From Roseobacter sp. MED193 (GTDB lineage Bacteria > Pseudomonadota > Alphaproteobacteria > Rhodobacterales > Rhodobacteraceae): DNA of 64,000 bases. This document shows positions 63,533 to 64,000 of the stretch, piece after piece. The position numbers were made by a program, and so were the translations under genes. The stretch spans positions 3,663,694 through 3,727,693 of the forward strand of contig NZ_CH902583.1 in NCBI RefSeq assembly GCF_000152965.1. The letters run 5' to 3'. The notes under the pieces are model-generated. The model had not been told where the DNA came from, made no database searches, and worked only from the letters and a program-made list of their open reading frames with translations. Within the stretch, counting starts at the first letter, position 1. Each line of letters begins with the position of its first letter.

Positions 63533-64000
<468 letters not shown>

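Overview
The window is a chromosomal segment of an alphaproteobacterium of the Roseobacter group (Rhodobacteraceae sensu lato). I infer this from the overall protein character, Rhodobacterales-type small proteins (a DUF6280-like protein beside efp, a DUF2842-like protein after purA), the pcm-like/tolC/PopZ-like gene order, a class I fructose-bisphosphate aldolase, and GC-rich codon use. No rRNA, tRNA or CRISPR array was seen. Most of the window is housekeeping sequence with dense coding, short operons and intrinsic terminators.

Layout. 1-5,000: the end of argD and argF (arginine synthesis), an isochorismatase-like hydrolase overlapping panE, then pit (phosphate uptake) behind a three-repeat Pho box, and a Nudix hydrolase. 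5,300-14,000: an SDR, hrpB helicase, meaB GTPase, rpmB, a copper-handling pair (DUF2946-like and PCuAC), a class III sirtuin divergent from a low-molecular-weight phosphatase, and a LysR regulator. 14,280-18,960: the one clearly accessory region. An unnamed 515-codon gene is split by an IS3-family element, and that element is itself split by a second IS3-family element. Both insertions keep inverted repeats and target duplications, so both the gene and the outer element can be rebuilt in silico.

19,000-31,000: lepA, a DksA-like zinc-finger gene behind an FNR-type palindrome, phnA, a pcm-like gene, tolC, a PopZ-like acidic protein, cobQ, a DUF6280-like protein, efp, a secreted protein, ygfZ and a glycosyltransferase. 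31,000-42,600: a lipid-exporter-type ABC protein, two PLP aminotransferases, a strictosidine-synthase-like propeller, a crotonase, a beta-hydroxyacid dehydrogenase divergent from a LysR regulator, a double SnoaL protein and the aldolase. 42,700-54,700: pyrG, secG, a three-gene cobalt-type nitrile hydratase operon, purA, a long acidic low-complexity protein, thiamin pyrophosphokinase, a DMT permease, serine deaminase and a glutathione transferase.

54,900-64,000: rpiA-gor and hflK-hflC followed by a Do-type protease. These form a membrane-quality-control and redox block, with a long repeat-rich region in front of the protease. A nuclease-like protein with an altered active site, a Crp/Fnr regulator, a peptidoglycan-binding lipoprotein and a truncated [2Fe-2S] ferredoxin close the window.

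The observations most worth a second look are the nested IS insertion and the gene it breaks, the Pho box array upstream of pit, the FNR-type site upstream of the DksA-like gene, the PopZ-like protein with a greatly expanded acidic middle, and the repeat-rich leader of the Do protease.
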